Assembly: GCF_964340395.1 (NCBI RefSeq)
Contig: NC_135562.1
Location: 19,199,626 to 19,263,625, forward strand
Direction: 5' to 3'
From: Glandiceps talaboti
Lineage: Eukaryota; Hemichordata; Enteropneusta; Spengelidae
DNA: 64,000 nucleotides
Position numbers and translations under genes: made by a program. Positions within the stretch are counted from its first letter, which is position 1. Each line of letters starts with the position of its first letter. Positions 14,332 through 27,159 of the stretch are shown piece by piece. The notes below the pieces were generated by a model. That model was given only the letters and a program-made list of their open reading frames with translations. It had not been told where the DNA came from and ran no database searches.

Positions 14332-16080
14332 GGAGACAAGTTGAAATTTGCATTCTATATCATTGTGTGAAATGACCCAGAATACATAGTGTATTGTTAT
14401 TTCTACTGTTGTGGATACTAGTAGTATCCAGTGGAAGTCTTCTCAATGCATAATTGAGACTACTAGAATCCATGTAGAATAAAGACACTGTATTCCAGTG
14501 GAGATGGAACATCAAAACAGTGACAGAAACCAAACAACATGATTCCAATGTATTCCAGCAGAATTCAGTGTGGAATACTCTACTGGATACTTTGTACATA
14601 TACAGGATATAGATTGGATTTGTTTAGTGGATACCACTCAAATAGCCAGAATTCTAGTAGAATTCATAATGCTGGAGAACACATAATGGAAGTGTATTCT
14701 CCATGCTTTCAAGGGGTTGGTTTGACTGATGCTGTGCGTAGGAATATTGTTTGTGATATTATAGCATTTTTTTTCAAATACTATCAAACTTAATTGTAAA
14801 GCTTATTTTCCAGTTTCTGCTATAGATTGTTTATTCCAGCCAGCCCTACAGAAGTCATAACTCTACAAGTAGATTTAGATACAAGAAAAGTGTATATTGG
14901 TTTTGCAAGATACTCTTTAGTTTGCAAAACATTCTGATGTAGCCCTGTTTTTGCAATCATTCGACACATCTTCCACAAGGTCAACACAAAAGAATGGAAT
15001 AAATTTCAGTATATATATTTGCATTATAAAATAACATACAAGTTAACTATCATAAGGAATTCATGAAACAGACCTAAGCGGCCTGATCTTAATATAATGA
15101 CAGGGTGAATGCAAAGACAATATTTCATTTGGTACCTGACATCCTATAATTCACTTTACAAATTAATTTCACTTGTGATGGTTAGTTTGGGATCACATTG
15201 TGTTTTAAACGTGGGATACATTAAAAATGTCATGTATGCATACACTTTACGAGGGTCACCATTTAACTACAAATGAACCCAAGCTGGCTACCAAGTATGG
15301 ACATTGCACTTAATTTTATTTCATCCATCACCTGATTCTCTACAGAAATGTCATTTGTCCCTTATTGAGGTATCTTGTCGGTAGTACATGTACTAATGAG
15401 TATGTGTTAATAATTCATTTTTTCCAGTACAAATATCACAATTAGATGAAGGAATATTCCATAAGATTTATGGAGAAAATAAACGTACATATGATTGGTA
15501 ACTTTTATGGCAACACATAATGTTCAAAATCTGGCTGACATTTATGAGTGGTTTCAATTTTACCGGGGTTATCATATCGCATGAATAAATATGGATCACT
15601 TACAAAAGGCAATATAAATGTGGTGAAGCTTCGAGAGAAAATGTGATTTTTAATGAAAATTTGCATATATATTCAACCGTAGATCCCATGATTTAACTTT
15701 ATTTCAACAATATTTCAACCCTATGTAGTTGCTTTCTACATACTGGTGTGGTCTTGTAAAGCTTGGAAATTATTGCCTGAAAGTATCTCTCAGTGAATAG
15801 TCTCAAAAAAGGACTTTTAAGAATAAAAAATCCTCCAGGTCTTCTAGGAGAAGAACCCCCCTGGTTCCCACAAGCTCTTCCCCTACATTTCACTGTCAAG
15901 AGGCTATTAAACTCTTTTAGGAATATATTTACCATGTGTAGTCAATAATTATATGATATTCCTCTCCCGGAATCTTATAAGGATTTGTAAGACCGCCAAG
16001 AAGTCCATACTAAGTCAGGATCAAAAATACCTGTGATGTGAATATGATATGGGAGTCTGTTTTAGAACTAAGTTATGGGG
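14332..16080. other. Intron sequence; degenerate repeats, one weak exon candidate
   Basis: At 14,400-14,700 there are many GTATTCC, GAATTC and GGATAC strings in both orientations, a scrambled simple repeat. At 15,428 a strong acceptor (long T tract, then TTTTTTCCAG) opens a 24-codon frame, QISQLDEGIFHKIYGENKR, up to a possible GTAACT donor at 15,499. That would be phase 2 and resembles no module, so it is only a candidate exon. At about 15,699-15,935 the sequence is an inverted relative of about 45,540-45,660. Confidence 0.4.
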
Positions 16081-16121
16081 GGGGGGGGGTTCAGTAATAA
16101 TAATAATAATAATATTTATTT
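16081..16121. repeat. G-tract and (AAT)n at a LINE 3' end
   Basis: A run of G bases followed by TAATAATAATAATAATATTTATTT lies at the 3' side of the minus-strand LINE below. It is consistent with a LINE tail repeat. Confidence 0.5.
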
Positions 16122-17803
16122 TTATATACCGTAAATCCATAAAATGCTCTAAACGGTTCACAAAGTTAAAAAAAGAAAAAGCACTTGACATTAAAACAAT
16201 ACTTCGATACATCTTAAAAGACAATTAATTAAAAGCTTTGCGGAAGAGATGCGTTTTTAAACTTTTCTTAAAACAGTCAACGGTATTACACGTTCTAATA
16301 CCAGCCAGTAAATCGTTCCATAGCCGCGGAGCAACATGGCTGAAGGCCCGTTTGTAGACGAAAGATGACCTCGTAAGCGGAACCTCGAGCAAGCCCGAAT
16401 CTGAAGAACGCAGACGACGCTTAGTATTTCTGGGTGTTAAAAGATCAGCAATGTACATAGGAGCAAGACCATGAAGTGCCTTAAAAACCAGTAGTAAAAC
16501 TTTGAATTCAATTCTACACTCGATTGGAGCCAGTGAAGTGATCTTAGAACAGGAGATATATGATCATACTTGCGGCAGCTAGACAATAGGCGAGCCGCGC
16601 TATTTTGAACGAGCTGTAGTTTCCGTAGCAAACACAAAGGAAGTCCAAGAAACAGTACATTACAATAGTCTAACTTAGAAAAAAATGAAAGCATGAATGA
16701 GCCTTTCAAGTGACAAACGTGGAAGAAATTTACAAATGCGAGCTATATTTCGTAAATGAAAGTATGTGTTACGGATGACAGAATACAACTTTTTAATATT
16801 CGTTAAGTTTTGATGTTTTGCGAGGTCACCGTGAACTCGCAGCTGTCATGAATTAATACTTAGAACAAATGTTTGCATTGCGCGAATAGTATTCTTCTAA
16901 GATGACAACTTTAAGTTATTATAAGATCAACAGTGTCAAATAATGACTAATTACAGACAGTTGGAAGAACAATGACGTGATCACATTGTTTGGCTAGTTT
17001 TCATATTTGTCAATATCATTTGCATTGAATTAAGGCGACGGCAATACTTCCGTTTTAGTCATTTATGGTGCTGATTACTTTATCACCCAATCATTTGAGT
17101 ATTGTATATTTTATGTTTATAAGAATTTGATGGAATAATAAAATTATGGATTCAGTCTTTGGAAGAGACGGTCTGAGGTCAGGAGCTTCGATCTGCTCCG
17201 TGGCCACTTCCAAATGATCCAGGTTAACCATGAACATTGCGTGTAGTTTGAGCTAATTCCCTAAAAGTCCAAGTCGATCCCGAGTACAGAGTGGAGAGTA
17301 CAGAGTGGAGAGAGAGAGTGGAGAGAGAGTAACATGAAGGGGGTTACCTTAACAGAAGAGGTCACCATATAATTTGTTACATATGCACTCTTGCATGTGG
17401 ATGTCACATGCCGCTCCATCGTCAATTGGCTATCGAGGAGAACACCAAGATTTTTAACTACCGGCGCCGAATTCACGAGGGAGCCGCCGATTGCAACATT
17501 CACATGCCCGAGATGAGAAAGGGAATGCCTCGTACCAAAGCAGATGACCTCCGTCTTACTGTCATTCATCTTCAAACGGTGACTCAGCATCCAACACTGC
17601 ACACCCCTAATACAATCAGATATCTCAGCAATGGCGGGTACAGAGTCATCAACCTCGAACGAGATGTAAATCCCTGTGTCATCCGCATACAAATGATACG
17701 AAACACCGCGATCAGTGAGCAGCTCAGCTAATGATGATGTGTATAAATTAAATAAAATGGGACCGATGACACTCCCCTGGGGGACCCCACATTCCAATTC
17801 CAA
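16122..17803 (-). mobile_element. LINE remnant: reverse transcriptase and C-terminal domain
   Basis: Minus-strand ORF 17,803-17,261 contains [19 protein letters not shown] and [15 protein letters not shown] (the reverse-transcriptase catalytic box, YADD), then [17 protein letters not shown] and [20 protein letters not shown] 16,709-16,437 continues with KLDYCNVLFLGLPLCLLRKL and ARLLSSCRKYDHISPVLRSL. ORF 16,458-16,225 ends with RSSFVYKRAFSHVAPRLWND and KTHLFRKAFN. The order and wording are those of CR1/L2-type non-LTR elements. Frameshifts, and about 500 bases of non-matching sequence between the first two parts, show that it is dead. The + strand ORF at 17,408-17,731 is its shadow. Confidence 0.9.
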
Positions 17804-20800
17804 TCAGTCAGTGACGTTTTGTCGTCCCGGTGGAAGAATCCACCTACACCCCCTCCCTCCCGGCTGGAGCAACTGACCAGTCTCTTAAAGAACATGGTCA
17901 GGTTCATACAATTTCTGTGACAAAAAGTATGTCTAGATCACGACATAACCTTTATGATCAAACTTTTTATAGTTGTCTCTTTGTCGTACGAAGTTGGCAA
18001 TAGCATTACAAATCAAAATATAGAAACCTGGAAGTACACACAGTTAATGTTTTTAAGTGCTTTATACGAGCAATTCAGTTTTGTAGTGACTAATAAGCCC
18101 GGTGGGCTGGGTGATGTGTTTGCTTTCTGAAATTGTTATTGCCAATTTGTAAAATGTATATCACGCACATGTCACTATAATAAACAACCTTTACTACTTA
18201 CTACTAATGAACATCGCTCACAAAAGATGAATAGATGGTCATAAGTGCAGTTGATCTAGTATAATTAGCCTTTGTTAAAAAAAAATATCTCTTTTCCTGT
18301 TGAATGACCAAGTTGTACTTAACACAATCTTGTTTTGAACCTGACAAATTCATACTATTGATTTATTCATTTATTTATTTATGCAGTATTTTTTTAAAAC
18401 AACAACAACAACAACAACAACAACTAACTGAGCCTAGTAAGGTTCATAGTTTGAAAAGTTAAACAACTAATACAAAACAGTAGAAGTCACTAGCCCTAGA
18501 AGATTGATTTTAAAGTCAAACCATGGAAGTATAAACCCATGGTCCATGGTCAAACAAAAGAAACATGGCTGTCCAGTGCACAGTGGAAATAACAGTCGAC
18601 ACAGAAATGTCTGCATTGAAAGTTCGCTAACGATTGTAGAAAACACATCTACTTTGCAAAGTCTGCTATAGCTAGGTATACATGATGGTGATAATCAGTG
18701 AAAACTTTGCTAAAACTATGCACTGAGTGGCACAGTACGTTTACCACCTATCGTCTATACAATTTCAGCAGACTTATGCCAAAATTGACCGCTGACCTTT
18801 TTACACTTTTTGACCAACATGGACGCTTAACGTTGTAAAATGATGAAACAATATTTAACAACATTACGTGTTTGTACATTGTGTGTACATTGACCAGTGG
18901 TTAGGTAGTGGATTTCATGACTGCATGCCACGGTGGTTAACTTTCCTGAAATGCTAATCATGACAAATTGATCATTGGTCTGGACGTGCTAAACGTTATG
19001 AAAAAATCATCCCCAGCAGGCTTACACTTAAAATATTTTGCTAAGGAAGCAATCAGTTTTTACGGCTGGGAGGGGGGGGAGTCACCTCAATTTGGGACTC
19101 AAAGAAGGGGTGTCATCATTGTTTCAAATTGAATAAAGGGGTCACCTTACTTACATCAACTAAACGAAATCATTTATAAAACAACCAATGTATGTGCATT
19201 TTCATATGATACATAAATACCCACTATTTTGATAGGCCAATCTGGCCATTGCACACCCAGTGGTGTTTCTTTTCTGCCTCTGTTCTTTCCAATCCCCATG
19301 GCTTTACTTTTGTTTACATTTACTTTAAATACAAACATTTCGAACAATATCAAATTGGCAAATGGAAGAATTTTTGTTATACATGTAATAAATGCATGGT
19401 GCTATTAAAATACATAAGTGCCAATAAAAGAGCCATTTTTCCAAGAACAAGAAGAGCGTCTCTTGTCAACAGATGGGAAGTGGGTCGGTGTGTTTTTTTA
19501 TTTGTCAGACTGGGGTTAGTTTTTTGTGGATGAGTTGTAGGGGGTCACTACTTTTAAGTCCGACACAAACAAAAAGTCACCAGCCTATCCCTGGGCGTAA
19601 AACTGATCGCTCCCTAAAGTCCACCCTAAATATCTCTCGGAGTCGCTATATACATAGCGAATACATCACACAGAGTTTTCCTTTTTTAAATTATGATTTT
19701 GCTTAAAGTTTTTGTCGGGTTAAATCTAAATTTGATCAACCCCATCCAAAATTAATAAAAACAGTACTGACAGTACTGATATCGCCCTTTTCGCCTACAA
19801 ACAGGTTCGTCAGGAAGAATTAGTTAGGAATTGTGTATACATAAAAATGTACTCTATGTTCATGAATTTTCCCAACAAAAATGTACTCTATGTTCTTGAA
19901 ATTTCCCAATGAGAATCTTGATATAATCGTTGAATAGTCTAAATGGTACTGACGTTTTTGTAACATTCATAAGAGGGGCATTCATACCTTCCTTTCCACC
20001 CACAAACCTTGAACTTAAGCTTTATATATATCCCCCAAAAGACGCATTGTATCTCAGACCACTGAGAGTGTACGTATGAAGTGTATGGCAGTACATTGCT
20101 TAGAAATTGAACATTATTAAATGTGTTTAAAAATACGAACTCAGACTATAATATGACATATTTTCTGGATCCGCCTTTGATGATGTGTGACATAGCAATT
20201 TGTTATTGTGTGTGATATTACATCATCAGTTAAATCACAATGTGTATTGAAGCAATGATACTAGAAGAGCGCGTTTTATCATATATGTACCCAATCTGTG
20301 TTGTATGTTCTATATTTTGTGATGGGTCCAATCATAACCCCATTGTTCAGTGTTGTTTGTTATGATTTTGGTAACTAGGTAACATTTGTCCAGCAAGACA
20401 AATTTCCTGCAATAAAAAGTGCATGCCATACATTGTAACATTTTCAGACACTGGTTCCGTAATGTTCATGTATAGAGCTAACTTTGTACCATATTATTAA
20501 GAGATTGCTTTGCCATCAGGTACTTCTGAATGTTGCATGATTGGAACATTATGTTTTGATCGTTCTTTACTAGTAAGTATTCTTGACAACTCCAGTGCGT
20601 TCAATCAAAGAGAAAAGGTTTGTTTCTTCCCATGCAACAATATATTTACATCATTAAACCACAAAACCCACAGATTTGACAATTCCTGTAATCCATACAT
20701 GTCTATTATGTTGCCATGGGGACTTATCAACTAGTATACATATCGTGCATTTCACTGGATATCTCTAAATCTAAAACTCCAAGTCAAACCAGAACACAGA

Positions 20801-21143
20801 TTTAGATTTTCATTGCGTATTCCACCACATTATTCTGGGCCACTTCATACTATGTGGATTCTACATTGTTTCTGCTTTATTCTGTAAGTCTCCACAATTA
20901 TGTATTCTAGATGATACTGCTGGAGATGTAACACTCTACATAGTGAATAGTTTTTGTTTTTTTTAACTCAATTATTTTTGCAAACTACTCATTAAAACTA
21001 TACGTTAAATCAACAATCATGACATGCACCTAATTATATTTTATAAGAGCCTAACATAACTATCGTATATATGTAGATAAAAGAATAACTTTCTCTAAAA
21101 TGCAAAAATGTAAAAATGAATGATTCATTCTCTTTTGTGATAG
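17804..21143. other. Intron sequence between the trefoil-like and first galactose-binding-like exons
   Basis: Contains an (ACA)n tract at 18,402-18,424. At about 19,060-19,620 a repeat with a G-run and GGGGTCA strings ends in TGATCGCTCCCTAAAG, a relative of the TIR element at 45,175-45,878. At about 20,820-20,950 there is GTATTCC-type scrambled sequence like that at 14.4 kb. The ORFs at 19,249, 19,473 and 20,510 show no domain. Confidence 0.5.
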
Positions 21144-21446
21144 CCTTATACAACGTTGCATTAAACCGATATGTAGAAGGTGCACTATACAACATCTGGA
21201 CAGCAACGGACGGAAGATATCCCACTTCAAAAAGATCACCAAGAGACATAGCCTGGGGAGGTACAGAACCATATCGTATTCCAAGTGGAACATATACAGA
21301 TTTTGAAACTCGGAAAACTAAAATACTTTGGAACCAAGCGATATGTTGGCAACAAGCACTTAAGTCCCATGAATTTTTATTGACAATTATATTGGATCAA
21401 AGATACATTGTACAATTATTCAGACTTTGTGTTTATCGGTCACAAC
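21144..21446 (+). CDS. Mosaic gene, exon: galactose-binding-like (F-type lectin / F5/8C-like) module
   Basis: The acceptor is TCTTTTGTGATAG at 21,143 and the donor ACAAC|GTAAGT at 21,447; both are phase 1, 303 bp. The frame opens YNVALNRYVEGALYNIWTAT then DGRYPTS, which matches the start of galactose-binding beta-sandwich modules (NVALN...A.DG). It ends with EFLLTIILDQRYIVQLFRLC then VYRSQR, matching the buried strand pair of the same fold. Only one or two cysteines are present, so the exact family is uncertain: F-type lectin, F5/8C or a relative. The ORF from 21,116 includes 28 intronic bases. Confidence 0.65.
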
Positions 21447-22676
21447 GTAAGTACAACAAATGTTAATCATGTATATGTATTTTGAATATTGTCAACTGAA
21501 TTTTAGAGGAACAAGGCGATCCTTGTTATAAACAAGCTGCATTTATGGTGCCTTAGTAGTGTAGATCAAGTCACGGGCGTTTGGAGACATTCAGAAAGAA
21601 ATCTAAAGTATGATGTACAATAAATAATACGTTTTCTATTTGTGGCTTCTGTGTGTTAAAAATGAATCAGAACTTGTCAAAGCTGTATTTAACAAGCAGT
21701 TATCAAAGATGACTCAGCCCCCCACCCCCACCCCAGAAGCCACTAATAGGTAAAAATAGGTACAGCTGAAACCATAACAAGAAGAGCTGTTGAAGTTAAT
21801 AAACCAGAACTTATTTGTATGGTTTTATTCACTAATTAAGCAACTTGTATGATCGTCTATAAGTACTATAAAGTCATTCCAAATAGTTACTTAATTTTGC
21901 AATACATTGTACTTTTTATCAATAATCTCATATATATATATTTAATATACAATGGTTTGTTTTTTATAATTATGGTGGAAGAGTACTCTTTAAAGAGTTT
22001 TCAATATGACTAATTATTTCACTATTGAATGTTCCATTTGGTGTTATTATTGTTTTTTATGTATGATGATTATAATATTGTATTATCTACTTTTGTGATC
22101 TTATATGAGAAACGTGGAACTATTTGATCCCCTAGTGGATATAATCACAAATAAATGAACTGTTATTACCCGATTCCCCCTATGGGTAACTGGAGGTCCT
22201 ATATTATGTTGTAATAAATATTGTCCAGGATAGAGTAAAATATATATAATTTAGTGTTAATAAGTTGTTTAAAGGTAATATTCTCAACAATTAATGTGTA
22301 TATTCGTTCAAATTGAGCATATTCTTCATTAAATGAACAGGATTCTGTTCAACAATTGCTTTTAGATTAAATATTTGATCACCTTTATTTAGTTCAAGAG
22401 CAAAATTAGTTTTGTATATACCGGTTTTGCCTTATTGACATTATTTACATCTTTTAGATTGTTGATTGATAAATTTTATGGATCGATATACATTATTAGT
22501 AAATAATTGTATCAATATATTTGATATGATTCTTTTCATGGTAAGTATAGATATATCCAAGAGCTGTGTTATTTTTTCCATTGTAGAACAAGGTCTTTAT
22601 TGTGGTTTCTTTTAGCCTTTGCTCCTTTTACATCGATTCTTGAATATCATCCAATCAATCATTTTGAGAAAATATC
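21447..22676. other. Intron sequence up to the hAT insertion
   Basis: Very AT-rich. No exon with good splice sites was seen. On the minus strand at about 22,130-22,620 there are short coding-like strings, such as YNGKNNTALGYIYT and LYPGQYLLQHNIGPPVTHRG, broken by stops. Because a Polinton-type integrase lies on the other side of the hAT element, this may be more of the same decayed element; that is inference. Confidence 0.4.
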
Positions 22677-22754
22677 CCTAAACTCAGAGGAGGCTGGAAG
22701 GGGTGCAGAGCATGATGGGTAAAAACAACTGTGATAGCTCATTACGCAGTGAGC

Positions 22755-24330
22755 CGCTATTGCATGTAAGTAATTGGCCCAAAACTGACCAAGTACGGGC
22801 AGAGTTACGAGCTCGCAAGTCTCAAGTACGAGTGACGTCAGAACGTATATATACCGTACCGTTAACGGGTGACGTAACGAGCTCGTAAGAAATACGAGTG
22901 ACGTCGATTATCCGAACGCTAACGGGGACATGCATTTAGTTCGGATATGCGGTCAGTTCGGCATCGAAATGGGACGGGTGGGGTCAAAAGGTCGCACTCA
23001 TACAGAATGAACGTACACGTACGGTGCATATCACACTTACACATGTTACATGCACTCTCAGACAAATGAAACGTACCGTACTACATAGAAACCTTTTTAA
23101 TGAATTGTACTTCCGTTATTTAATACTAAAACTAAATAAAGAGTTGACTATAATAGGAAAACGAATTGAATATGTGTAGAAGAATTCAAAAAACGTATTT
23201 ACAAGAAAGACGACGACGAGACGAGGTGGTGGACAGCTGATAAGAACGCATTGTTGTCATGGTTGCATCTATAAATAGTGTTCACTGACATGTAAATGTA
23301 ATCAAATTGTATCAATGTGTATAAAACGATGTGTCCGCAATTTAGCCACTCAATGAGAAAAAAAATAAAGTTCAGAAAAACTAAGTCAGGGGTTTCTGTT
23401 TCATTGCACGGCTGTCTGCTGCTTTTCTGTGTAAACTACGGAGCAATAACAACTGGGTAGGTTCACAATCAGGCTGCGACTCTAGTCATAACAAACATGG
23501 AGAAAGCATAGCTGCCGCTTCGCCGTGCAATGGTACTGGTTCACACGGGACATCGTTTTCGACTTTATCTTATGTTTCACGATCGAGTGAGGATTCCTTC
23601 CTAGACATCGCAGATTTATAGGTAGGCCAAAGCTGAAAAAGTTTTACACCTTTGAAAATCTTTATTGGAAAAAGAAACGAAACTCCTTTCACTTCTGACC
23701 GACAATCATCTTTTTGGTATCACACTTTCAATCATCAATGATTGCGTTACATCTCATGCCGACAAATTGTTTGAAAGTCGCCACTATAGTCAGAGTGTGA
23801 CATGCCGTTCTCACCATTTCACAATCATTTCAAATCTTTTATGAATCATACAAAAGACAATGGAGTGGTCAATAGGAGAACAACTTTATTGAGATGTTAT
23901 TGAAGGTGTGATCGTTCCAATGCACTCGATGTAGTCGTCTTTTGTTTTACCGTACGTCATTAACATCACGTCATTCAAGTGGTGGACAGTGATTGTTTAC
24001 AAACAATACACACTGTAGCTCCAAGACAAACCGCGCTCATTCACAAGTCGATCGTCATTCATCAAACTTAAAATTTTTACCGAAACATTACTTTGATATC
24101 AGAACAATATATTTTTTTCGGGGGACACGTAGTCAGTTCGGATGACCGATAAATTCGGATATTCGCCACGTACTCGCGGAATACGACAAGCGTGAGTCCT
24201 CTGCGTACTCATCGAAAATTAGGCCAACTACAACTTACAAGAGTATGACGTCACTCGTACTTGAGACTTACGAGCTCGTAACTCTGCCCGTACTTGGTCA
24301 GTTTTGGGCGAATTACATACCTCGCTATTG
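22755..24330. repeat. About 85-bp inverted repeat pair inside the hAT element
   Basis: 22,755-22,840 is repeated in reverse complement at 24,246-24,330. The shared core is CCCAAAACTGACCAAGTACG then GGCAGAGTTACGAGCTCG, followed by CTCAAGTACGAGTGACGTCA. Further partial copies of ACGAGCTCGTAAG and TACGAGTGACGTC lie at about 22,870-22,905. About 1.4 kb of unique sequence separates the arms. It could be a nested element with its own terminal repeats or a subterminal structure of the hAT. Confidence 0.8.
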
Positions 24331-24519
24331 TGTACACTTCGATGAGTGACCTACGTTTACAATGGTGGCTGGCTCAGTGCTCATCAGCTGTATTTTGGGG
24401 CATTTTCAACTCGCCGTAACTTTCACAACAATTCATGATTTTGGATACTTTAAAAGCGAAAATCTTGACTGATATTTCTCCCTCCGTGTTAGAAGAATCG
24501 ATTTCGGAATTATTGATAG

Positions 24520-25097
24520 GAATACTGTGATTTTTCGGCGATTTCGTGAAGAATACTTGACCCCGCTGAGGTCGGAAATTTCGGCCCGGTTTTTCGCCCC
24601 AAATTTACAAATTTTGCAAAATAGATGTATTCTTGTGTACTTTTAAATGGCTATTGTTAGAAATAGACAAGGTCTGTTCAAGATTTTCGGTAGAAAGCGG
24701 GTCATCCGACCCAGAGTCGAAGGTGACCTCCATTGACAAGTGATGTGACGTGACGTGACAGGCGAGCTTCTCACAACTTACTCAACTACTACAGTAATTA
24801 ATATCACTGTTCACACCCATTTCCACCATTGACCCTACACGAAAGGGTCTGTTTTCGCACATGTTGAGATATTTTCAAGTTAAATGTAACTTGCCAAATT
24901 CGATATCACCCTGCAATTGTGTGTAATAGTGACACCAGAATAAAGGCAACTCGCGTAAGCAGGTCGTATTTTTGAGTGCAGTGTCCTGAGTACAGCACCT
25001 CGACTTTACTCAGTCTACGTAGCTAACAACGTAAGATGCATGTCTACCTTCCAAAATACAACCATTTGCTCAAAATATAATAAATAAATAGATAAAT

Positions 25098-25134
<37 letters not shown>

Positions 25135-25340
25135 GACTTCGGACTTTTTATTATAAAGTTTTCCATTGCCATAAATTGTGCGAGTCTCTCAGTTTCGCCA
25201 TGGTTTTGCTCACTTGTCTGGCAACGCGACAAACATGTGTAGCAAAATATGCTCAGGCTACATAAATTGTGGTAACGTATGATGAGGTATTTTTGATCAT
25301 GTAAGCATTGCGAAATATTATATAACTAGCAAGGTAGATG
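24520..25340. repeat. Diverged copy of the 2.1-3.0 kb block
   Basis: Collinear with about 2135-2960. Both hold TAGGAATAC..GATTTT..CG, TTTACAAATTT, CTGTTCAAG..TTTTCGGTAG, AACTC.CGTAAGCA and GCGAAAT in the same order, with many differences between. It marks an older interspersed family whose ends I cannot define. An (ACA)n tract lies at 25,100-25,133. Confidence 0.6.
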
Positions 25341-26448
25341 TAATATATGTAATTTTGAGCTGGAATGGCGAGATTTGTAGAAACTGACATATACCCTTTG
25401 ATATTTTGAGTGACTGGCATGAAAGCCATGTGAAGAGGAAACTATTCACTACATGGATCCGTAATATGAGTGTTTTCTGAACATATTAAAGCTTAGACAT
25501 AAAATAGGCCTTGGTCTTGGAGGTCTCAATTGTCTATCATACTTGTAATAGATGACGTTGTTGTACATTAATTTTTTTAACAATTAGTTTGTAAGATGTA
25601 AGCTAAATTATTTCTTTAGCTATCATCAGGGGGTAGGAAAGGGGTTTACATTTATACATTCAGGTCTTTTTCTCACGCAAGACAAATTTATAGAAGTCAA
25701 CACAGAGATGGTTTAATACGAAACAAAATGTAACATGAAGAACAGAAGAAAGTCCAGATTTGGCACAGCAAATCGACTAGCCATAGCGAAGAATCTGAAA
25801 ATAAACAGAAAAATGACTTGATAAGAGTGAAAAGGGCAAAATTCTAAGGATACAAGAGAAAATGCTGAAAATTACTGTTACGGGTAACGATCATTGCACG
25901 ACACGGGAGTGTCAACAAGCACACCCGGCCAGCAAGTGTAGGACAGCCGTCAACGGCCAAGCCACTACGTATGCACAATGGGTCGCCATCTTGAAAACAT
26001 CCAAAATCAACAAAAAGTAATGACAATTTATACACATTATACGACGGGGTATTGGGAAGATCGCTGCAGAGCAACGAAATTCACAACGATAATTAATAGA
26101 AAAGTGACAAAAGCATACACAAAAACATAATTTTGTGTTAAAACGACCGAGGTGAAAAACACAGAAATGTAGATATGGATAACATTGACTTGTCGAGTAC
26201 CAAAGTTCGTGTTCGTTTTAGACACACTATAAAAACTGAAAACACGATTGCCATGTTGCATTACACTCGTAATGGTCATTTTAAAAAATAGTGATAGTTT
26301 GAACGAAAGACTAATGACGCAAATGGTAATAAAACGGATAAAAGCATCGGGTACTCACCGAGGTCATCAGCGTCAGATCGTATGCTCTATCGCGAAACGG
26401 TCACATGGGTGTCACGTGAGACCCCTTCCAGCCTCCTCTGCCTAAACT

Positions 26449-26878
26449 GTAATTTTAAGTCATGTTATATTATATACATATACTATAGTAATGAAAATTT
26501 CTAAAAATTCAGAGCATCTCAACCAAACTGCTAACGAATACGTATTGATTGTCATGAAACATTAATTGGGTATAAACATATTGAAAGCATAATATTGCAG
26601 CAAATAATTAGGAAATGTAAAAAATACTTTATGCTTATCAATGGGTTTCATTATTACTTCTCCTGTAACTGTTCTCTGTTTAAACATAATAGCATTGTTT
26701 ATCGATTCATTTAATAACTCAATATTGTAATTATGATAGACTATTCTTTATATCACCCAGTTATCACCATTGTAATATTTTTTTAAAATTTATTATACTT
26801 ATCTGTTATTCCACCATGAGTTTTATAATTAAAGATTGATCTCTTATTATTTACCTACAAAAATGCTTAAGACATACG
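26449..26878. other. Intron sequence right of the hAT element
   Basis: AT-rich; no coding frame recognised. It may be decayed Polinton sequence because the integrase remnant follows directly. Confidence 0.3.
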
Positions 26879-27159
26879 TACTATAACAATGATGGAGCAC
26901 ATGCTGGTATCTCAAAACTATGGAATAGAATGAAAAGGACAAGAACAAGATTAAGTATATAGTGAATTGCAACAAACGTTAAAAGAACAAGATGTTTATA
27001 CACTTCAGAAACCAGTTATAAAAATTGTCCTTATAGAAAAGTAATAGTGAATGCTATTGGTGACCAGTGGCAAGCTGTTATTGTAGTCCATTTGCTAGAA
27101 ATAATAAAGGGTATAAATATATACTGACAGTGATTGATATTCTTAATAGATTTGCAATG
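26879..27159 (+). pseudogene. Polinton/Maverick-type integrase remnant
   Basis: The + strand reads YNNDGAHAGISKLWNRMK. After frame changes it continues DVYTLQKPV, then RKVIVNAIGDQWQAVIVV, then NKGYKYILTVIDILNRFA. The wording DDQWQADLVD followed by NKGYKYILTVID is typical of the retroviral-type (rve) integrase of Polinton/Maverick transposons, and the second aspartate-bearing strand (TVID) is visible. Several stops and shifts disrupt it, so it is inactive. No polymerase B or capsid gene could be identified nearby. A BEL or Ty3 integrase is the alternative but matches less well. Confidence 0.6.

Larger units (their letters stand above)
22685..26440. mobile_element. hAT-type DNA transposon, non-autonomous, 3,756 bp
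   Basis: The termini are a perfect 20-bp inverted repeat: CAGAGGAGGCTGGAAGGGGT at 22,685-22,704 and its reverse complement at 26,421-26,440. The flanks carry an exact 8-bp duplication, CCTAAACT, at 22,677-22,684 and 26,441-26,448. Eight-base duplications and CAG-starting termini are hallmarks of the hAT superfamily. No transposase-like ORF survives, so it would move in trans or is an internally replaced derivative. The intact ends argue for a fairly recent insertion. It contains an internal inverted repeat pair, an (ACA)n tract and a block related to 2.1-3.0 kb. Confidence 0.9.

Noticed and set aside
14120-14353. Cys/Val/Thr-rich ORFs on the minus strand
   Set aside because: Translations of tetranucleotide repeats; same reasoning for 42,754-43,071 and 52,366-52,623.
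15428-15499. Candidate exon QISQLDEGIFHKIYGENKR
   Set aside because: Strong acceptor but donor phase 2, no cysteine pattern and no domain; not added to the gene model.
17408-17731. 107-residue + strand ORF
   Set aside because: Exact antisense of the LINE reverse-transcriptase frame on the minus strand.
20510-20734. Cys-containing ORF as another module exon
   Set aside because: No acceptor or donor in phase 1 and no module pattern; it overlaps GTATTCC-type scrambled repeat sequence.
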